NCBI GenBank assembly: GCA_902497215.1 | Contig: CABVEH010000087.1 | Span: 1-5,768, forward strand | Direction: 5' to 3' | DNA: 5,768 nucleotides | Origin: an uncultured Eggerthellaceae bacterium | Lineage (GTDB): Bacteria; Actinomycetota; Coriobacteriia; Coriobacteriales; Eggerthellaceae | Shown: positions 1 through 5,768 of the stretch, piece by piece | Numbering within the stretch: the first letter of the stretch is position 1 | Layout of the letters: every line of letters starts with the position of its first letter | Translations under genes and position numbers: made by a program | The notes under the pieces: model-generated | What the model saw: only the letters and a program-made list of their open reading frames with translations | What the model was told of the DNA's origin: nothing | The model's database searches: none

Positions 1-142
1 AAGGCTCGTCGAGATGGTTGAGCTTGCGGACCATCCCTGGTTCGTGGCAAGCCAGGCCCACCCCGAGTTCAAGAGCCGCCCGCACAGGCCGCATCCCCTG
101 TTCCGCGACTTCGTCGGCGCCGCAATCGCCCAGCAGGGCTAA
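1..142 (+). CDS. pyrG: CTP synthase, C-terminal end (partial, 5' end outside window)
   Basis: This is the 3' end of a CTP synthase gene, read from base 2 to the TAA at 140-142 (46 visible residues). CTP synthase makes CTP from UTP, ATP and glutamine in the cytoplasm. The visible part belongs to the C-terminal class I glutamine amidotransferase domain. It contains [17 protein letters not shown] followed by [11 protein letters not shown], the family's very conserved end. The His and Glu of HPEF (codons at 59-61 and 65-67) are two members of the Cys-His-Glu triad that releases ammonia from glutamine; the Cys lies upstream of the window. The protein stops after AAIAQQG, a normal family ending. 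No convincing U-tract terminator follows directly; the next 249 bases are non-coding. Recognition rests on the motif and is firm despite the short piece. Confidence 0.93.
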   Translation, partial: RLVEMVELADHPWFVASQAHPEFKSRPHRPHPLFRDFVGAAIAQQG

Positions 143-186
143 CATTTTGCCTCGGTCGCATGCCTCTCTCATCCGATTCGACGCCC

Positions 187-313
187 CGTTGCGACATTCG
201 GACGTGGCTTGTGGCGAAGAGAAGACACAGCGGCGTATAACTGCGGCTACCTGCAAACGCTTGAGCCTTAAGTTGAATCTTCGCTTTATACGCCTCGTCC
301 GAATGCCGCAGCG
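187..313. repeat. Large imperfect inverted repeat in the pyrG-xerD gap
   Basis: Bases 187-204 and 296-313 are inverted copies of each other with 16 of 18 matches, including a perfect 10-base core (CATTCGGACG at 195-204 against 296-305). Inside it a second, perfect 9-base pair exists: GGCGTATAA at 232-240 against 286-294, directly next to the outer right arm. An alternative pairing of 205-220 with about 279-295 continues the outer arms with mismatches, so the RNA could fold in two competing ways. There is no U-tract after the right arm, so it is not a standard intrinsic terminator. It could be a structured pyrG 3' end, a small non-autonomous repeat element, or an old decayed insertion. The structure is read directly; its role is unknown. 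Confidence 0.55.
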
Positions 314-356
314 TCTCATAAGGATTTCGAGCAGGCAAGCGCCCGAGGCTGGATAA

Positions 357-375
357 CGCGCAGATCGCATGCGCG
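357..375. promoter_or_regulatory. Inverted repeat over the -35 region of the xerD promoter (candidate operator)
   Basis: CGCGCA (357-362) and TGCGCG (370-375) form a perfect 6-base inverted repeat with a 7-base spacer. It ends three bases before the TATAAT at 379-384 and covers the place where a -35 box should lie. No good -35 hexamer is present there, so a protein bound here could activate or block the promoter. The GC-rich arms make chance occurrence fairly likely in this genome, so the operator role is an inference. Confidence 0.35.
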
Positions 376-378
376 GTA

Positions 379-391
379 TATAATCCGCTGC
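379..391 (+). promoter_or_regulatory. -10 element of a promoter giving probable leaderless xerD mRNA
   Basis: A consensus TATAAT lies at 379-384 in otherwise GC-rich sequence. Counting its last base as -7 puts +1 at about 391-392, which is the A of the xerD ATG (392). No Shine-Dalgarno-like purine run occurs between the -10 and the ATG. This fits a leaderless transcript, a class that is common in actinobacteria. No recognisable TTGACA-like -35 exists at 16-19 bases upstream, so the promoter may be weak or activator-dependent. Confidence 0.65.
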
Positions 392-1303
392 ATGGACATC
401 GAAACGGTCGTCGAGGAATACCTTTACTACCTGCGCATCGAGCGCGGGTCGTCCCAGAACACCGTGGACGAGTACGCACGCGACCTCAAGGCCTATGCGG
501 AGCATCTGGCGAAGCTGGGCATGGTCGACGTCGACGACGTCGACGCCAACGCCGTCATCGACTTCGAGGTGTCGCTTTCAAAGGCGGGGTATGCCCCAGC
601 AAGCGTGAAGCGCAAGATGTCGGCGGTCAGGGGGCTGCACAAGTTCGTCCTCAGCGAGGAATACTCCAGCAAGTCGCCCATAGACGTTTTAAAGCTGCCG
701 AAGGTTCCCGCGAAGCTCCCCGAAGTGCTGTCCATATCCGACGTGTCCAACATGCTGGACTCGATGGGATGCGACGGCGCCTTGCAGGTGCGCGACAAGG
801 CGTTGATGGAAGTCCTCTACGGCTGCGGGCTTCGTGCCAGCGAGGCGTGCGGGCTTGACATGTCGCGCTTCCATGCCGAGGATGGCTTCCTCATAGTGAT
901 GGGGAAGGGCTCAAAGGAGCGCCTCGTTCCCATATCTGGAGCGGCGCTTGACGCCTTGTCGGCATACTGCGACGGGGGCGCCAGGGCCGAGCTCAGCATG
1001 AAGGCCAAACGGCCCTCGCAGGAGGACCTGGGGGCCGTGTTCCTGAACGCACGGGGCACCAGGCTAACCCGGCAGGGGCTGTTCGGAATAGTGCGGAAAG
1101 CCGGGGAAGCGGCTGGAATAGAGTCGCTCCACCCACACACGTTGCGGCATTCCTTCGCCACGCACATGCTGGAAGGCGGCGCCGACCTGCGCGTCATCCA
1201 GCAGATACTCGGCCATTCGAGCATATCCACCACGCAGATCTACACCCATGTGGACAGGCAGCATGTCCGCGAGGAATACCTTTCGTCGCATCCGCGCGCG
1301 TAG
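392..1303 (+). CDS. xerD: Tyrosine recombinase XerD/XerC family
   Basis: This is a 303-residue site-specific tyrosine recombinase, the usual length for XerC/XerD. With its partner it resolves chromosome dimers at dif near the terminus before division. Residues 1-90 form the SAM-like core-binding domain ([18 protein letters not shown]). Residues about 110-295 form the catalytic domain. All six active residues are visible: R148 (GLRASE), K172 (GKGSKE), H249 and R252 ([12 protein letters not shown]), H275 (LGHSS) and the nucleophile Y284 (STTQIYTHV). The Arg and Lys numbers coincide with those of E. coli Xer[10 protein letters not shown] and the early-ending C terminus fit XerD better than XerC, but the two are hard to tell apart without a tree, and an actinobacterial lineage may have one or both. 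The ATG at 392 is favoured because it sits at the predicted transcription start and no RBS is seen. Nothing mobile lies beside it, so it looks like the housekeeping recombinase rather than a phage integrase. Confidence 0.93.
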   Translation: MDIETVVEEYLYYLRIERGSSQNTVDEYARDLKAYAEHLAKLGMVDVDDVDANAVIDFEVSLSKAGYAPASVKRKMSAVRGLHKFVLSEEYSSKSPIDVLKLPKVPAKLPEVLSISDVSNMLDSMGCDGALQVRDKALMEVLYGCGLRASEACGLDMSRFHAEDGFLIVMGKGSKERLVPISGAALDALSAYCDGGARAELSMKAKRPSQEDLGAVFLNARGTRLTRQGLFGIVRKAGEAAGIESLHPHTLRHSFATHMLEGGADLRVIQQILGHSSISTTQIYTHVDRQHVREEYLSSHPRA

Positions 1304-1349
1304 CGGCATGCAGACGGCATGGGCGAAACGGAATCGCAGGGCCTCCTTC

Positions 1350-1362
1350 CGCCTTTCAGGCG
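1350..1362 (+). other. Small hairpin after xerD
   Basis: CGCCT (1350-1354) pairs with AGGCG (1358-1362) around a 3-base loop, about 50 bases after the xerD stop. No U-tract follows; the next bases are the TTGCAC of the rimP promoter -35. It may help end xerD transcription or stabilise its 3' end, but on its own it is too short to call a terminator. Confidence 0.3.
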
Positions 1363-1391
1363 TTGCACGCAGGGATTCCCTGTGCTAACAT
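1363..1391 (+). promoter_or_regulatory. Promoter of the rimP-nusA-ylxR-infB operon
   Basis: An extended -10 (TG-C-TAACAT, 1383-1391, hexamer 1386-1391) is preceded at exactly 17 bases by TTGCAC (1363-1368), a -35 that matches the consensus only in its TTG half. The predicted +1 is 1398, about 100 bases before the likely rimP start. The position, in the gap before a conserved operon and downstream of xerD, supports it. The good -10 and TG extension make up for the weak -35. Confidence 0.65.
1370..1382. promoter_or_regulatory. Perfect 13-base palindrome in the promoter spacer (candidate operator)
   Basis: CAGGGA-T-TCCCTG is a perfect inverted repeat with a single central base. It lies entirely between the -35 (1363-1368) and the -10 (1386-1391) of the rimP promoter, where a bound repressor would block RNA polymerase. 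It does not resemble the actinobacterial LexA box. The regulator is unknown; the placement is the main argument. Confidence 0.4.
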
Positions 1392-1436
1392 AGCCACGTG
1401 GCCGCAAGGCTGCGAAAAACTTTTCGGACCGTTTGG

Positions 1437-1466
1437 AAAGTGGGCATTCGTCCCGCTTTTTTTATT
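1437..1466 (+). terminator. Intrinsic terminator in the rimP leader (candidate attenuator)
   Basis: AAAGTGGG (1437-1444) pairs with CCCGCTTT (1452-1459) as an 8-base stem with one G-U pair and a 7-base loop. Seven consecutive T (1457-1463), then ATT, follow. It lies between the predicted operon promoter (+1 near 1398) and the rimP ribosome site (1481-1489), so transcripts from that promoter must pass it. An alternative hairpin pairs 1420-1425 with 1435-1440 and would take away the AAAG of the terminator stem. The element could also finish transcripts coming from xerD. The terminator shape is seen directly; regulation is inferred. Confidence 0.7.
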
Positions 1467-1480
1467 GTCCTAGGGCAAGC

Positions 1481-1489
1481 GAGAGGGGG
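1481..1489 (+). promoter_or_regulatory. Ribosome binding site that decides the rimP start
   Basis: The purine run GAGAGGGGG lies 10 bases before the TTG at 1500 and 13 before the TTG at 1503. It favours one of these TTG codons over the far upstream in-frame GTG at 1398, and the first TTG has the better spacing. Confidence 0.55.
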
Positions 1490-1499
1490 TGCGGCGAAC

Positions 1500-1964
1500 T
1501 TGTTGACCAAGAAGGAGAAGCAGCTGCTGGAGGCGTTGCAGTCTTCCGCGGAAGGACGCGGCGTCGAGATCGTGACCGTCGAGGTCATAGGCTCGTCGAA
1601 GTCGCCCGTAGTGCGCGTCTACATCGACACGCCCGACGGCGTCTCCTTCAAGGAGCTCACCGAGTCCCAGGAATGGATAGGCGAGCTCATGGACGAGATC
1701 GACCCTTTCCCCGGGGCCTACACCCTGGAAGTGTCCTCGCCCGGGATAGACAGGCCGCTGCGAACCCCCGAGCACTTCGAGCGGTTCGCGGGCGAGCAGG
1801 CCAAGGTCCGCACCAACGGCCCCATAGACGGCCGGTCCAACTTCAAGGGCCGCATAGTCTCCGCCGACGCCGACGTTCTCACGCTCGAACTCGACGACGG
1901 ACAGGCCGAGATACCGTTTTCCGCGATCCGCCGCGCCAACCTGGTCGGCAGGATCGACTTCTAA
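1500..1964 (+). CDS. rimP: Ribosome maturation factor RimP
   Basis: RimP binds the free 30S subunit and is needed for its late assembly. From the TTG at 1500 the protein has 154 residues, the usual family size. It has the N-terminal alpha/beta domain (about 1-85), ending in the hallmark YTLEVSSPGIDRPL (SSPGIDRPL at 79-87). The C-terminal SH3-like domain follows (about 90-154, VRTNGPIDGRSNFKGRIVSADADVLTLEL). The start is uncertain: the frame stays open back to a GTG at 1398, which would add 34 residues (MAARLRKTFRTVWKV...) with no family counterpart that I recognise. A second TTG at 1503 is also possible. The TTG at 1500 is chosen for its ribosome site and because LTKKEKQLLEAL looks like a normal RimP beginning. 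It is the first gene of the operon and is followed by nusA after 42 bases, the order typical of bacteria. Confidence 0.93.
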   Translation: MLTKKEKQLLEALQSSAEGRGVEIVTVEVIGSSKSPVVRVYIDTPDGVSFKELTESQEWIGELMDEIDPFPGAYTLEVSSPGIDRPLRTPEHFERFAGEQAKVRTNGPIDGRSNFKGRIVSADADVLTLELDDGQAEIPFSAIRRANLVGRIDF

Positions 1965-2006
1965 ACACGCAGGACAAAGAAATCCGCTGGACATGGAGGA
2001 AAGGTA

Positions 2007-3218
2007 ATGGCTGAAGAGGAATTGTCACTGATCGAAGCGCTGCAGGCCTTGGCGCACGAGCGCAAGATAGACGAGTTCTACATCATCGAACGCCTCGAGG
2101 AGTCGCTGGCCAAGAGCTACGAGCGCATCCTCGACCTCGAATACGACGCCAAGGTGACCATCGACAGGCAGACGGGGAAGATCTACGTGTTCGAGCTCGT
2201 CCCCATCGGCGAGCCTGACGAGGAGACGGGCGAGTACTCCGAGTTCGAGGAGCGCGACGTCACCCCCGAGGGCGTCAGCCGCATCGCCGCGCAGAACGCC
2301 AAGAGCGTCATCGCGTCGATAGTGCGCGACGCCACCCGCAAGTCCATCTACGAGGAGTTCTCCGACCGTGTAGGCGACCTGATCACAGGAACGGTGCTGC
2401 AGGGCACGCCCGACTTCACCATCATAAAGATCCGCGACGGCGTCGAGGCGGAGCTTCCGCACTTCGATCAGAAGCGCAACCCGCAGGAGCGCAACGAACG
2501 CCCCGCCGGCGAGCATTACCGCCACAACCAGCGTCTCAAGCTGCTCATCATCGAGGTCCGCGACCCCGACTCCGACGCACCCCGCGTGCGAGGCGAGCAC
2601 ACGCGCCCCTCCATCGTGGTGTCCAGGACGCATCGCGACCTGATCAAGCGCCTCTTCGAGATAGAGGTGCCCGAGATCTACGACGGCATCGTGGAAGTGA
2701 AGTCCATCGCGCGCGAGCCAGGCGTGCGTTCGAAGGTCGCCGTTGCCTCGCGCGAGCCCAACCTCGACCCGGTAGGCGCATGCGTCGGCCCCAAGGGGTC
2801 GCGCGTGCGCATGGTGGTCGAAGAGCTGCGCAACGAGCGCGTCGACGTCATCCAGTGGAGCGACGACCCGGCGGTCTACATCGCCAACGCCCTTTCCCCT
2901 GCGCGCGTGACCAACGTCACCATAGACGCCGACAACCACCACGCCACCGTCGTGGTGCCCGACGACCAGCTCTCGCTGGCCATAGGCAAGGAAGGGCAGA
3001 ACGCAAGGCTTGCAGCCCATCTCACGGGGTGGCACATCGACATCAAGCCCGCAAGCTTCATGGGCGAGTCGCTCATAGAGGACGTGGAGGTCGACGAGGA
3101 GCAGGAGTCTTTCGACGACGATTTCTGCGCCTATGTAAGCGAGGACGGCGTGCGCTGCAGGAACCACTCCCGCGAGGGGTCGAAGTATTGCGGCGTTCAC
3201 GCGTTCATGGAGGAATAG
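2007..3218 (+). CDS. nusA: Transcription termination/antitermination factor NusA with a Cys-rich tail
   Basis: NusA binds RNA polymerase and nascent RNA and controls pausing, intrinsic termination and antitermination. The 403-residue protein has the RNA polymerase-binding N-terminal domain (about 1-120), the S1 domain (from about 123, [18 protein letters not shown]), and KH1 with GPKG at 261-264 after the very conserved [19 protein letters not shown] stretch. KH2 follows with GKEG at 327-330 ([21 protein letters not shown]). There are no C-terminal acidic repeats of the E. coli kind, as in Gram-positive NusA. Instead, an acidic linker (about 353-372) leads to a tail with C374, C384, C395 and H398, a likely metal-binding knuckle and an addition to the core family. 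The ATG at 2007 has GGAGG at 1995-1999, seven bases away. nusA sits between rimP and ylxR, and a GC hairpin follows its stop. Confidence 0.96.
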   Translation: MAEEELSLIEALQALAHERKIDEFYIIERLEESLAKSYERILDLEYDAKVTIDRQTGKIYVFELVPIGEPDEETGEYSEFEERDVTPEGVSRIAAQNAKSVIASIVRDATRKSIYEEFSDRVGDLITGTVLQGTPDFTIIKIRDGVEAELPHFDQKRNPQERNERPAGEHYRHNQRLKLLIIEVRDPDSDAPRVRGEHTRPSIVVSRTHRDLIKRLFEIEVPEIYDGIVEVKSIAREPGVRSKVAVASREPNLDPVGACVGPKGSRVRMVVEELRNERVDVIQWSDDPAVYIANALSPARVTNVTIDADNHHATVVVPDDQLSLAIGKEGQNARLAAHLTGWHIDIKPASFMGESLIEDVEVDEEQESFDDDFCAYVSEDGVRCRNHSREGSKYCGVHAFMEE

Positions 3219-3227
3219 CATCGACTC

Positions 3228-3255
3228 GCGCCCCGCGGACGCAGGCCCGGGGCGC
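3228..3255 (+). other. GC-rich hairpin between nusA and ylxR
   Basis: GCGCCCCG (3228-3235) and CGGGGCGC (3248-3255) form a perfect 8-base stem with a 12-base loop, starting 10 bases after the nusA stop. No U-tract follows, so full termination is unlikely. It could be an RNA processing or stability site that sets the ratio of NusA to the downstream products. Its right arm touches the TTG at 3256, which speaks against that codon as the ylxR start. Confidence 0.6.
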
Positions 3256-3260
3256 TTGAC

Positions 3261-3269
3261 GGAAAGAGG
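3261..3269 (+). promoter_or_regulatory. Ribosome binding site that decides the ylxR start
   Basis: The purine run GGAAAGAGG lies just after the hairpin and four bases before the TTG at 3274. It would serve that TTG, whereas the upstream TTG at 3256 has only hairpin sequence before it. The spacing is short, so the choice stays uncertain. Confidence 0.45.
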
Positions 3270-3273
3270 CGGA

Positions 3274-3558
3274 TTGGACCGGCTGAGGACATGCATCGGG
3301 TGCAGGGCGACGGCGCGCAAGGAAAGCATGCTGCGCATCGCCAAGCTCGGAAGCGGCGAAGTCGTGGTCGATCCGGACGGAAGAGGGCCAGGCAGGGGTG
3401 CATATGCATGTTCCCGGGAATGTCTGGAGAAGTCGGCGAAGGACGGGAGCTTGGCCAGGGCGCTGAGAACCAAGGTCTCCGCCGATCTGTGCGACAGGCT
3501 CGCGAGGCAGGCAGGGGACCATGCGTCCTGGGCCGCCGCAAAGGGAAGCAAGGAGTAG
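3274..3558 (+). CDS. ylxR: YlxR/RnpM family RNA-binding protein
   Basis: This is a small basic protein of the YlxR family, encoded between nusA and infB in many bacteria. The Bacillus member has been described as a modulator of RNase P (RnpM). From the TTG at 3274 it has 94 residues. It shows the family pattern: RTCIGCR (Cys 7 and 10), MLRIAKLGSGEVVVDP, GRGPGRGAYAC with SREC (Cys 46 and 50), then CLEKSAKDGSLARALRTKV. GRGAY is the most diagnostic part. An earlier TTG at 3256 would add six residues (MTERGG); it is less likely because a hairpin ends directly before it. The stop at 3556-3558 is four bases before the infB ATG, and the infB ribosome site overlaps the ylxR end, so the two genes are probably translated in a coupled way. 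Confidence 0.93.
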   Translation: MDRLRTCIGCRATARKESMLRIAKLGSGEVVVDPDGRGPGRGAYACSRECLEKSAKDGSLARALRTKVSADLCDRLARQAGDHASWAAAKGSKE

Positions 3559-3562
3559 CAAT

Positions 3563-5768
3563 ATGGCCGGAATGCGCGTAGGTGCGTTGGCGAAGGAGAC
3601 CGGGCTCACGAGCAAGGACATGCTCGCGCGCCTGAAAGACCTGGGCATACAGGCCAAGTCCCACGCCAGCGTCCTTTCCGACGAGGACGTCGAGAAGGTG
3701 CGGGAGAGCATGAAGTCGGAGATCCTGCAGAATTCCGACGAGCTCGCCGAAGAGGACCGCAAGGAGCTCGAGAAGCAGAAGAAGAAGGCCGACAAGCAGA
3801 AGGCGGCCGAGGAGGCCGAACGCAAGGCCGCCGTCGAGAAGGAGCTGGCCGAGCGCGAGGCGGCGAAGGCCGCCCAGAAGACGGACAAGCCCGCCAAGGG
3901 CGCAGAAGGCGAGAAGAAGGTCCGCATCGAGACCCAGGCCACGTCGGGCATCGAGTCGCTCGCCGAGAAGATCGAGCAGGAGAACAGGCGCGTCGAGCAG
4001 GAAAGGCGCGAGGCCGAGGCGCGCGCCAAGGCGGAGAAGCTGGCCGCCGAGGTGGCCAAGAAGCAGGCCGTCGAGGAGTCTTTGCGCAACAAGGGCAAGC
4101 ATCCGCAGAAGGCGCACGCCGCATCCACCGACGAGGAGAAGCCGGCCAAGGCGAAGAAGGCCGCTCCCACATCGTCGAGCAAGTTCAGCTCGCTGCTGTC
4201 GCAGATCGAGTCCGAGCAGCAGCGCATCCAGACGCAAAAGGCCGAGACGCCGCAGAAAGGCGCCAAGGGCGGCAAAGGCGGCCGCAAGAAGGGGGCGCAG
4301 GTGGTCCCCGAGCTCGAGCAGGCCGTGCAGACCGAAGACCGTTACGCGCAGATGGCGGCGCAGGCCGAGAAGCTGCAGCGCGACAAGGTGCTTGCCGAGG
4401 CAAGGGCCGCCGTCGCCGCGGCTGCAACCAGCAGCGAGGGCGAGGGCAGGCGCAAGAAGCGCAAGGAGAAGCGCGAGGCCGAGGCTCGCGAGCGTGCCGA
4501 ACTGGAGGCCATCGAGCGCGGAATCGACCCCGAGCTGGTGCTTGACGACTCGGTGGTCGAGGTTCCGCAGGGCGCCACGGTCGCCAAGCTCGCCGAGCTT
4601 CTGGCCGTGCAGCCCAACGACATCATCAAGCGCCTGTTCCTGCTTGGCCAGGTGCTCACGCTGACGCAGTCCATGAGCGACGACCTGATCGAGATCGTCG
4701 CCGACGACATGGGGCGCAAGGTCCGCGTCGTGTCGCCCGAAGAGGAGTACACGGTCGTCTACAACGACACCGAGGCCGACCTCGAGCCCAGGCCGCCCGT
4801 GGTGACGGTCATGGGCCACGTCGACCACGGCAAGACGTCGCTTCTCGACGCCATCCGCGACACGGGCGTCGTCGAGAGCGAGGCAGGCGGCATAACACAG
4901 CACATCGGCGCCTCCGTGGTCGACATCAACGGTCGCCAGATAACCTTCATCGACACGCCCGGGCACGAGGCCTTCACGGCCATGCGCGCCCGCGGTGCGC
5001 AGGTCACCGACGTAATCGTGCTGGTGGTGGCGGCCGACGACGGAGTCATGCCGCAGACCGTCGAGGCGATCAACCACGCCAAGGCGGCCGGCGTGCCCAT
5101 CGTCGTGGCCGTGAACAAGATCGACAAGGACGGGGCCAACCCCGACAGGGTCCGCCAGGAGCTGACGGAATACGAGGTCATCCCCGAGGACTGGGGCGGA
5201 CAGAACATGTTCGTGAACGTGTCGGCCAAGAAGCGCCTGCACATCGACGAGCTGCTCGAGACCATCATCCTGCAGGCCGACGTGCTTGAGCTCAAGGCGA
5301 ACCCGAACGCGCTGGCCTCAGGCTTCGTCATCGAGGCCAACCTCGACAAGGGCCGCGGCCCGGTTGCCACGGTGCTCGTCCAGCGAGGCACGCTGCACCC
5401 GGGCGACGCGGTGGTTGCAGGCACGTCCTACGGCCATGTGCGCGCGCTGGTGAACCCCCGCGGCGAACACGTGGACGCCGCCCGCCCGGCCGACCCCGTC
5501 GAGATCCTGGGCCTGAACTCGGTGCCCACCGCAGGCGACGAGTTCCGCGTCTTCGAGGACGAGCGCGACGCCCGCAAGCTCGCCGAGGAGCGCGCGCTGC
5601 GCGAGCGCCTCGCCGAGCAGCAGCATACGGCGCACATGAGCCTCGACGACCTGTTCAGCCGCATCGAGGAAGGCAAGCAGACCGACCTCAACCTCATCGT
5701 GAAAGCCGACGTGCAGGGCTCCATCGAGGCCCTGGCCGACGCGTTCAAGAAGATGGACCAGACCGAGG
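3563..5768 (+). CDS. infB: Translation initiation factor IF2 (partial, 3' end outside window)
   Basis: IF2 is the GTPase that places fMet-tRNA on the 30S subunit and drives joining of the 50S. The window shows the first 735 residues. Residues 1-50 are an IF2_N module ([21 protein letters not shown]). About 55-325 is a long Lys/Glu/Ala/Gln-rich, probably helical and disordered linker. A second IF2_N module lies at about 331-392 ([19 protein letters not shown]). The GTPase domain has all G boxes: GHVDHGKT (418-425), GGITQHIG (442-449), DTPGHE (464-469), NKID (518-521) and SAK (554-556). A beta-barrel domain follows ([23 protein letters not shown]), and IF2 domain 3 starts near 708 ([14 protein letters not shown]). 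The fMet-tRNA-binding C domain lies beyond the window. The ATG at 3563 has AAGGAG (3550-3555) seven bases upstream, overlapping the ylxR stop. The linker's composition explains the long antisense open frames over this gene. Confidence 0.97.
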   Translation, partial: MAGMRVGALAKETGLTSKDMLARLKDLGIQAKSHASVLSDEDVEKVRESMKSEILQNSDELAEEDRKELEKQKKKADKQKAAEEAERKAAVEKELAEREAAKAAQKTDKPAKGAEGEKKVRIETQATSGIESLAEKIEQENRRVEQERREAEARAKAEKLAAEVAKKQAVEESLRNKGKHPQKAHAASTDEEKPAKAKKAAPTSSSKFSSLLSQIESEQQRIQTQKAETPQKGAKGGKGGRKKGAQVVPELEQAVQTEDRYAQMAAQAEKLQRDKVLAEARAAVAAAATSSEGEGRRKKRKEKREAEARERAELEAIERGIDPELVLDDSVVEVPQGATVAKLAELLAVQPNDIIKRLFLLGQVLTLTQSMSDDLIEIVADDMGRKVRVVSPEEEYTVVYNDTEADLEPRPPVVTVMGHVDHGKTSLLDAIRDTGVVESEAGGITQHIGASVVDINGRQITFIDTPGHEAFTAMRARGAQVTDVIVLVVAADDGVMPQTVEAINHAKAAGVPIVVAVNKIDKDGANPDRVRQELTEYEVIPEDWGGQNMFVNVSAKKRLHIDELLETIILQADVLELKANPNALASGFVIEANLDKGRGPVATVLVQRGTLHPGDAVVAGTSYGHVRALVNPRGEHVDAARPADPVEILGLNSVPTAGDEFRVFEDERDARKLAEERALRERLAEQQHTAHMSLDDLFSRIEEGKQTDLNLIVKADVQGSIEALADAFKKMDQTE

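Noticed and set aside
261..290. TTGAGC-18-TTTATA as a second promoter before xerD
   Set aside because: Only 4 of 6 and 3 of 6 matches, and it lies inside the inverted-repeat element; the TATAAT at 379-384 is far better.
18..356. Plus-strand frame of 112 codons over the pyrG end and the gap
   Set aside because: The true frame in 2-142 is the CTP synthase tail; this one is out of frame with it and has no domain.
69..479. Minus-strand frame of 136 codons across the pyrG end, the gap and the xerD start
   Set aside because: It overlaps two real genes on the other strand and shows no known domain; its middle part encodes only the inverted-repeat element. It is kept only as a hint that this element might be repetitive.
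524..546. Repeated GTCGAC units within xerD
   Set aside because: They encode Val-Asp repeats in a normal linker of the recombinase; coding explains them, and no dif-like site is apparent.
1330..1379. GGAATC/GATTCC inverted repeat around the small hairpin after xerD
   Set aside because: Six-base arms 38 bases apart with no U-tract; its right arm overlaps the stronger 13-base palindrome, so it adds little.
1304..1499. Possible tRNA or other RNA gene before rimP (as metY in E. coli)
   Set aside because: No cloverleaf, T-loop or CCA-like end can be found in this stretch.
2025..3551. Long open frame on the minus strand (508 codons) over nusA and ylxR
   Set aside because: It is antisense to two recognised genes, has no family motif, and is rich in Val/Asp/His/Leu as expected of a shadow frame.
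3197..5242. Very long open frame on the minus strand (681 codons) over infB
   Set aside because: It lies antisense to a clear IF2 gene with intact G boxes, and its product is a low-complexity Leu/Gly/Arg/Asp-rich string, the usual shadow of Lys/Glu/Ala-rich GC-rich coding DNA.

Overview
The window comes from a high-GC bacterial chromosome, most likely an actinobacterium. I would guess Coriobacteriia (Eggerthella/Slackia-like), from the overall composition, the use of TTG/GTG starts, frequent ATA and AGG codons despite the high GC, and protein sequences that look actinobacterial. The class-level placement is an inference. All genes run left to right on the + strand.

Layout: (1) 1-142 is the last 46 codons of CTP synthase (pyrG). 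(2) 143-391 is a 249-base non-coding gap. It holds a large imperfect inverted repeat (187-313) and then a short promoter region, with a consensus TATAAT so close to the next ATG that the mRNA is probably leaderless. (3) 392-1303 is a complete XerD/XerC-type tyrosine recombinase with all six catalytic residues. (4) 1304-1499 is a regulatory gap: an extended -10 promoter with a perfect palindrome in its spacer, then a leader of about 100 bases containing an intrinsic terminator and an alternative hairpin that would block it. (5) 1500-5768 is the conserved rimP-nusA-ylxR(rnpM)-infB cluster; infB runs off the right edge.

How the genes fit together: RimP matures the 30S subunit, NusA controls transcription elongation, pausing and termination, YlxR/RnpM is a small RNA-binding partner of this operon, and IF2 brings initiator tRNA to the ribosome. 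The operon therefore couples transcription and translation. The leader looks built to let transcription be cut off before rimP; NusA, which is encoded in the operon and modulates termination, is the natural candidate for feedback (inference).

The genes are ordinary housekeeping genes. The points worth a second look are the attenuator-like leader of rimP, a Cys3His tail on NusA with the C-x9-C-x10-C-x2-H spacing of the plant WRC zinc motif, two probable leaderless starts, a GC hairpin between nusA and ylxR, and the inverted-repeat element after pyrG. I saw no CRISPR array, tRNA, rRNA, insertion sequence or obvious new defence system.
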